A DNA stretch of 64,000 nucleotides, taken from assembly GCA_016712595.1 (NCBI GenBank), contig JADJQT010000001.1:1361501-1425500 (forward strand), given 5' to 3'. The DNA comes from Rhodospirillales bacterium (GTDB lineage Bacteria > Pseudomonadota > Alphaproteobacteria > Rhodospirillales > Defluviicoccaceae). Made by a program: the position numbers and the translations under genes. Each line of letters begins with the position of its first letter. The first letter of the stretch is position 1. The notes beneath the pieces were generated by a model, which saw only the letters and a list, made by a program, of their open reading frames with translations, ran no database searches and was not told where the DNA came from. Shown one piece after another: positions 59,993-64,000 of the stretch.

Positions 59993-60288
59993 CGCAGCTA
60001 GTCCCGAAACTGTGTTGCACTGCAGCGTATATAGTCACCTATAGCGATTGCATCCATGCGGTGCAACTGCCCTCCCAAAAAGCATCGCTTGAAGGTGGCG
60101 CGCCGGCAACGCCCCGCATCCCCGCCCCCTCGCGGATCTCCGGTTCCCCGCTGCCATCGCGATCCCGCCGCAGCCGTGGCGTAACATTCCGAAACAAAGA
60201 TTGATTTGAGAATCGAACTCAAGGTTGCGACCGTTTACTCGGACGTCTTGCCTTCGACGCGATCGTTGCTCTTCAAGGAAAACGCAGA

Positions 60289-61488
60289 ATGCCGCATGGA
60301 TTGGCTCCGCTTCACGACATCGCCGTCGCGCCCCGCGTATGGGTGCTGGCCGGCAACAAGGCGGGCGACAACTCTCAGGTTCTGGCACTCGCGGAAGCGC
60401 TCGGCTGGCCGTTCGAGGTCAAGCAGTTCGTCCATAAGCGTTACGAATTCGTGCCCAACATGGCGCTGCGCTCGACCCTGGTCGGCATCGACCGGGAGCA
60501 GTCGAGCCCGATGGAGGCGCCGTGGCCGGATCTGGTGATCTCCGCCGGCCGGCGCAACGAGCCGATCGCCCGCTGGATCAAGAATCAGGCGCCGGATACC
60601 GTGCGTCTCGTGCATGTTGGCCGGCCGTGGAGCCGGCTGCATCACTTCGATCTGATCGTCACCACCCCGCAGTACCGCCTGCCGGTGCGCGACAACGTCC
60701 TGCACAACAAGACGCCGCTGCATCGGGTGACGGCGGAGCGGCTGGCGCGCGAGGCGTCGCGCTGGCGCGACCGGCTGGCGCATTTGCCGGGGCCGTTGAC
60801 GGCGGTGATCATCGGCGGCAGTTCGGGGCCCTACAGCTTTGATACCGCCGCCGCCGCCCGGCTGGCACGGGACGCTTCGGCGTTCGCCGCCGCTCGCGGG
60901 GGATCGCTGCTGATCACCACCAGCGCGCGCACGCCGCGGGCGACGATCGACGTTCTGGAAGAAAACCTGAGTGTGCCGGCGTACCTCTTCCGCTGGTCGA
61001 AGCAGGCGACGGACAATCCGTATTTTGCCTTCCTCGGCATCGCTGACGAGATCATCGTCACCGGTGATAGCATGTCGATGCTCGCCGAGGCGTGCGCGAC
61101 GCGCAAGCCGGTACAGATCTTCGACCTCGGCGAAGGCGAAAGCGCTATGCGGCCGTCGACTGCGGACGCGGCGATCGCCGCGCGTCGTGCGGAGCATGGA
61201 CGCCGGTCGCTGGAGTGGGCGAACATCGGCGCCTTCCTTTATCGGCAGATGATGCGGTTCGGCCCGGAACGTCTCAGCCGCGATATCCGCATCATCCACA
61301 CCTACCTTGTCGATGGCGGGCGGGCGGTCTGGCTCGGAGATCGTTTCGAGGGCAAGAGTCCCCAGGCGGAACTGGATTGCCTGGGCCGGGCGGTGGCGAG
61401 AGCCCGCGCTCTGGCCTATCAGGGTAGGACCCGGCGCGCGGACCCCGATGCCACCCCCGCATTCATGACCATGTCGACCACATCCTAG
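60289..61488 (+). CDS. ELM1/GtrOC1-family protein (DUF1022)
   Basis: A 399-residue protein with the family pattern VWVLAGNKAGDNSQVLALAE, then PDLVISAGRRNEPIARWIKN, VTTPQYRLPVRDNVLHN and the GT-B-like C-terminal part DEIIVTGDSMSMLAEACATR. It is called mitochondrial fission ELM1-like by homology to plant proteins; bacterial members resemble GT-B glycosyltransferases and sit in cell-envelope clusters. The ATG at 60289 has aaggaaaa upstream. The upstream 59993-60288 holds the divergent promoter and no gene. Confidence 0.88.
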   Translation: MPHGLAPLHDIAVAPRVWVLAGNKAGDNSQVLALAEALGWPFEVKQFVHKRYEFVPNMALRSTLVGIDREQSSPMEAPWPDLVISAGRRNEPIARWIKNQAPDTVRLVHVGRPWSRLHHFDLIVTTPQYRLPVRDNVLHNKTPLHRVTAERLAREASRWRDRLAHLPGPLTAVIIGGSSGPYSFDTAAAARLARDASAFAAARGGSLLITTSARTPRATIDVLEENLSVPAYLFRWSKQATDNPYFAFLGIADEIIVTGDSMSMLAEACATRKPVQIFDLGEGESAMRPSTADAAIAARRAEHGRRSLEWANIGAFLYRQMMRFGPERLSRDIRIIHTYLVDGGRAVWLGDRFEGKSPQAELDCLGRAVARARALAYQGRTRRADPDATPAFMTMSTTS

Positions 61489-61746
61489 ACAAAAACAGCC
61501 TGTTTGGGACTATACTAACCCAAGTAGGTTATCGCTGTGCATCGCCTGTGCCGAAGGACTCGCTGCGGCGCTGCTCTTGATGCAACGCCGATGGTGTGGT
61601 ACGAGGCAAAATGCCCCGGCCGATTTCGCTCCTCCGCTCGCCCGACCCCGAGTCCGACGACGATGGCGGCGGCGGCCGAACGGCGGCACGAAAGAGCCGA
61701 TCGCGGTTCAAACGTGCGGCGGTGCGTTGTCGGGGGAAACATTGAG

Positions 61747-62979
61747 ATGCGGCTGGCGATCTATATCCGCTCCGTCGAATCGGCGCGCGGCGCGGAGCGA
61801 GTCGCCGCCAACCTGGCGCGCGGTCTGGCAGCGCGGTCGCACCATGTCGATTTCCTCATCGAGGAGGAGGGTGGCTGGCTGACCAGCGAACTCCGCGCCC
61901 ATCACCCCACGATCAACGTCATCAACCTGCGCCAGTTTGGAACCCGGCCGGTTTGCGAGGGCTTGGCGCGCGCCGCGGTCTTCGCGCGCCATCTCATCGC
62001 CGCGCCGGCAGCGCTGCTGAGAGGGCGCGGGGGGTGCATTCGTCCTGTCGCCCGTCTCCTGTGCAACGACGCGCCGCCGATCGCGTCGTTGCGCCGTTAC
62101 CTGATCGAGGCGCGACCGCAGGCGATCTTATCGTTCCTTAACTATCCGAACACGGTCCTGCTGTTGACCACCGCGCTCGTCGGCACCGATACGCGATTCG
62201 TCGTCAGCGTGCGCAACCATATGTCGGTCGCGGCCGCCAACACGGACTCACGATGGGTCCGCTCGGTGCCGTGTCTGATGCGCCGATTGTTTTGCCGCGC
62301 CGATGCGGTGATCGCGCCATCGCAGGGCGTGGCTGACGACGTGCGCGCGATCACCGGTCTGCCGGCCGAGCGTATCGCCGTGGTCTACAATCCGGTGTTC
62401 CGCCCCGAGGTGCTGGCCCTTGCCGACGAGCCGATCGATCATCCGTGGCTGGTCGCCGGCAACGAGCCGGTGGTGCTCGGCGCCGGCAAGTTCAAGCCAC
62501 AGAAGGATTTCGGCACGCTGCTTTCCGCGTTCGCCCGGGTTCGGGCGGCGCGGCCGGCGCGACTGATCATTCTCGGCGACGGCCGTGAGCGCGCTGGCCT
62601 CGAGATGATGGCGCGTGATCTCGGCATCGCCGCCGATGTCGATTTCCCCGGACAGGTCCAGAATCCTTACGCCTTTTATCGTCGCGCGTCGGTGTTCGTC
62701 CTGTCGTCGGTGTGGGAAGGCTTGCCGAACGCGCTGATCGAGGCGATGGCGTGTGGCTGCCCGGTGGTCAGCACCAACTGCCCAAGCGGCCCGGCGGAGA
62801 TCCTCGATTGCGGCCGCTATGGCGCCTTGGTTCCGACCGGCGCCGTCGACCAGATGGCGAACGCCATTCTTGCCACCCTCGCCCGGCCACCGGAGCGCGC
62901 GGCGATGATCGATCGGGCGCGGAAGTTTTCGCTCGATGAGGCCGTGAGCGGGTTCGAAGCGGTGCTCGCCGGCGGGTAG
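61747..62979 (+). CDS. GT4-family glycosyltransferase
   Basis: A 410-residue GT-B enzyme beginning MRLAIYIRSVESARGAERVA. The N-terminal acceptor half ends near NHMSV, and the C-terminal nucleotide-sugar half has NEPVVLGAGKFKPQKDFGTL, RLIILGDGRERAGLEMMARD and the EX7E motif region VWEGLPNALIEAMACGCPVV. It is typical of retaining GT4 enzymes that build surface polysaccharides. ATG 61747 follows a purine-rich ggggaaac. It is followed by the asparagine synthetase gene. Confidence 0.92.
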   Translation: MRLAIYIRSVESARGAERVAANLARGLAARSHHVDFLIEEEGGWLTSELRAHHPTINVINLRQFGTRPVCEGLARAAVFARHLIAAPAALLRGRGGCIRPVARLLCNDAPPIASLRRYLIEARPQAILSFLNYPNTVLLLTTALVGTDTRFVVSVRNHMSVAAANTDSRWVRSVPCLMRRLFCRADAVIAPSQGVADDVRAITGLPAERIAVVYNPVFRPEVLALADEPIDHPWLVAGNEPVVLGAGKFKPQKDFGTLLSAFARVRAARPARLIILGDGRERAGLEMMARDLGIAADVDFPGQVQNPYAFYRRASVFVLSSVWEGLPNALIEAMACGCPVVSTNCPSGPAEILDCGRYGALVPTGAVDQMANAILATLARPPERAAMIDRARKFSLDEAVSGFEAVLAGG

Positions 62980-63042
62980 CCGGCGCTGGAAGACAAGCCG
63001 GCCGATAACCGGTGCCGGACGACAAGGGGAGACGAGCGAAGC

Positions 63043-64000
63043 GTGTGCGGGATCGCCGGGTTTCTGAGCGACGGCGCCCGCGGCACTGCGGGTGGGGCCG
63101 GGGATGCCGATGCGCGGTTTCACCGCGCCGTCGCGGCGATGACCGACGCCATCGCTCATCGCGGGCCGGACGATAGCGGCGCCTGGGTCGATGCCGCCGC
63201 CGGCATCGCGCTCGGCCACCGGCGGCTCTCGATCCTCGATCTGTCCGCGGCCGGCCATCAGCCGATGCTGTCGGCGGATGGACGCTTCGTCCTCTCCTTC
63301 AACGGCGAGATCTACAATTTCGCCGAGCTTAGCCACGAACTCGAGGCGCGCGGCTGCGTCTTTCGCGGCCATTCCGACACGGAAGTGCTGCTCGCCGGCT
63401 TCGTGGCTTGGGGCGTCGACGAAACCCTGCGCCGCGCCAACGGCATGCTGGCGCTGGCACTGTGGGACCGGGCGGAGCGCTCGCTGACCCTGGCGCGCGA
63501 CCGCCTCGGCAAGAAACCGCTCTACTACGGTTGGTTCGCCGGCACCTTGATCTTCGCTTCTGAGCTTAAGGCGCTGTTCGCCCACGCGAGCTTTGACGGC
63601 GAGATCGATCGCGACGCGCTGGGCGCGTTCGTGCGCTATTCCTTCATCCCGGTGCCGGCCTCGATCTTTCGCGGCGTGCGCAAGCTGCCGCCGGCGACGT
63701 GGCTGCGCGTGTATGCTGGCGACGCTGGCGCCGCTAACAGCCGGGCGGCGACGCCGCAGCCTTACTGGTCGGCGCGGACAGCCGCCGAGCAGGGACGCCG
63801 CCGTCCGTTCACCGGCGACCTCGGCGAGGCCGCGAACGCGCTGGAAACGCTGCTCGAAGATGCCGTCGCCACGCGCATGATCGCCGACGTCAGCCTTGGC
63901 GCGCTGCTCTCCGGCGGCATCGATTCGACGACGATCGTCGCGTTGATGCAGCAGGCGAGCGCCCGGCCGGTAAAAACCTTCTGCATCGGTTTCGCGGAGC
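63043..64000 (+). CDS. asnB: Asparagine synthetase (glutamine-hydrolysing), cut by window end
   Basis: The GTG start gives (M)CGIAGFLSDG, where the Cys becomes the catalytic N-terminal residue of the class II glutaminase domain. Further family residues are AHRGPDDSGAWVD, LGHRRLSILDLSAAGHQPML, FNGEIYNFAEL and RDRLGKKPLYYG. The PP-loop ATP site GALLSGGIDSTTIVALM comes before the window ends. About 319 codons are seen of a usual ~600-650. Copies in polysaccharide loci often amidate sugars or belong to exosortase-type clusters. Confidence 0.92.
   Translation, partial: MCGIAGFLSDGARGTAGGAGDADARFHRAVAAMTDAIAHRGPDDSGAWVDAAAGIALGHRRLSILDLSAAGHQPMLSADGRFVLSFNGEIYNFAELSHELEARGCVFRGHSDTEVLLAGFVAWGVDETLRRANGMLALALWDRAERSLTLARDRLGKKPLYYGWFAGTLIFASELKALFAHASFDGEIDRDALGAFVRYSFIPVPASIFRGVRKLPPATWLRVYAGDAGAANSRAATPQPYWSARTAAEQGRRRPFTGDLGEAANALETLLEDAVATRMIADVSLGALLSGGIDSTTIVALMQQASARPVKTFCIGFAE

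Overview
The window looks like a chromosomal segment of a high-GC alphaproteobacterium, possibly Rhodospirillales. This is inferred from a MucR/Ros-type regulator, an ELM1-family protein, a giant NdvB/ChvB-type cyclic beta-glucan synthase, LptF/LptG and alphaproteobacterial small proteins; no rRNA or tRNA was seen to settle it. Housekeeping and envelope genes alternate with islands of decayed insertion sequences.

Layout. 0-12.8 kb: a Crp/Fnr regulator, a fatty acid desaturase, three small stress proteins (PRC-barrel, Thivi_2564-type membrane peptide, CsbD) and the ~2,840-residue cyclic glucan synthase. 12.8-18.5 kb: a mobile island with an ISL3 scrap, a complete IS6 element that truncates a serine resolvase, an HNH nuclease, a mucR homologue with an amber codon, a transglycosylase, an IS6 remnant, an IS110 element and an istB tail. 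18.9-31.5 kb: an OmpR/EnvZ-like pair, then a metal locus of two FixH/YtkA-like exported proteins, a frameshifted lipoprotein gene, a SpoIIAA-like gene with an in-frame TGA, DUF2231, and a tightly coupled cusCBA-type efflux operon followed 7 nt later by a membrane adenylate cyclase. 31.5-35.6 kb: a serine recombinase and a visibly AT-richer SIR2-HerA pair of the anti-phage (Nezha-like) type. The SIR2 gene carries a C-terminal frameshift, and herA is cut off next to IS3/IS5 debris.

36-39.7 kb: a minus-strand PepSY / response regulator / kinase operon, divergent from a cytochrome b561 fused to a sphaeroides-heme-protein-like (DUF1924) cytochrome c. 39.8-46.6 kb: a nitric-oxide detoxification regulon with DUF6306, NnrS, quinol NO reductase, NsrR, an AhpD-like protein, DUF488 and nitronate monooxygenase, with three NsrR-type dyads visible in the two divergent promoters. 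46.6-51.4 kb: an IS66 deletion derivative with a 15-bp minisatellite, a RAYT scrap, a KAP-family NTPase with a 5' frameshift, and an intact IS1595. 51.6-57.9 kb: a multidomain alpha-amylase, lptG-lptF and a metallophosphoesterase. 58-64 kb: surface-polysaccharide-like genes (putative glycosyltransferase, sulfotransferase, ELM1, GT4 glycosyltransferase, asparagine synthetase cut by the window end).

Themes. Envelope remodelling (glucan synthase, LptFG, polysaccharide genes) is combined with stress defence against copper/silver and NO. Several accessory genes (mucR, the lipoprotein gene, the SpoIIAA-like gene, sir2, kap) carry single-base lesions. This means either ongoing decay or uncorrected sequencing errors. 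The least familiar arrangements are the b561-SHP fusion under a PepSY two-component module, and the adenylate cyclase attached to the cus operon.
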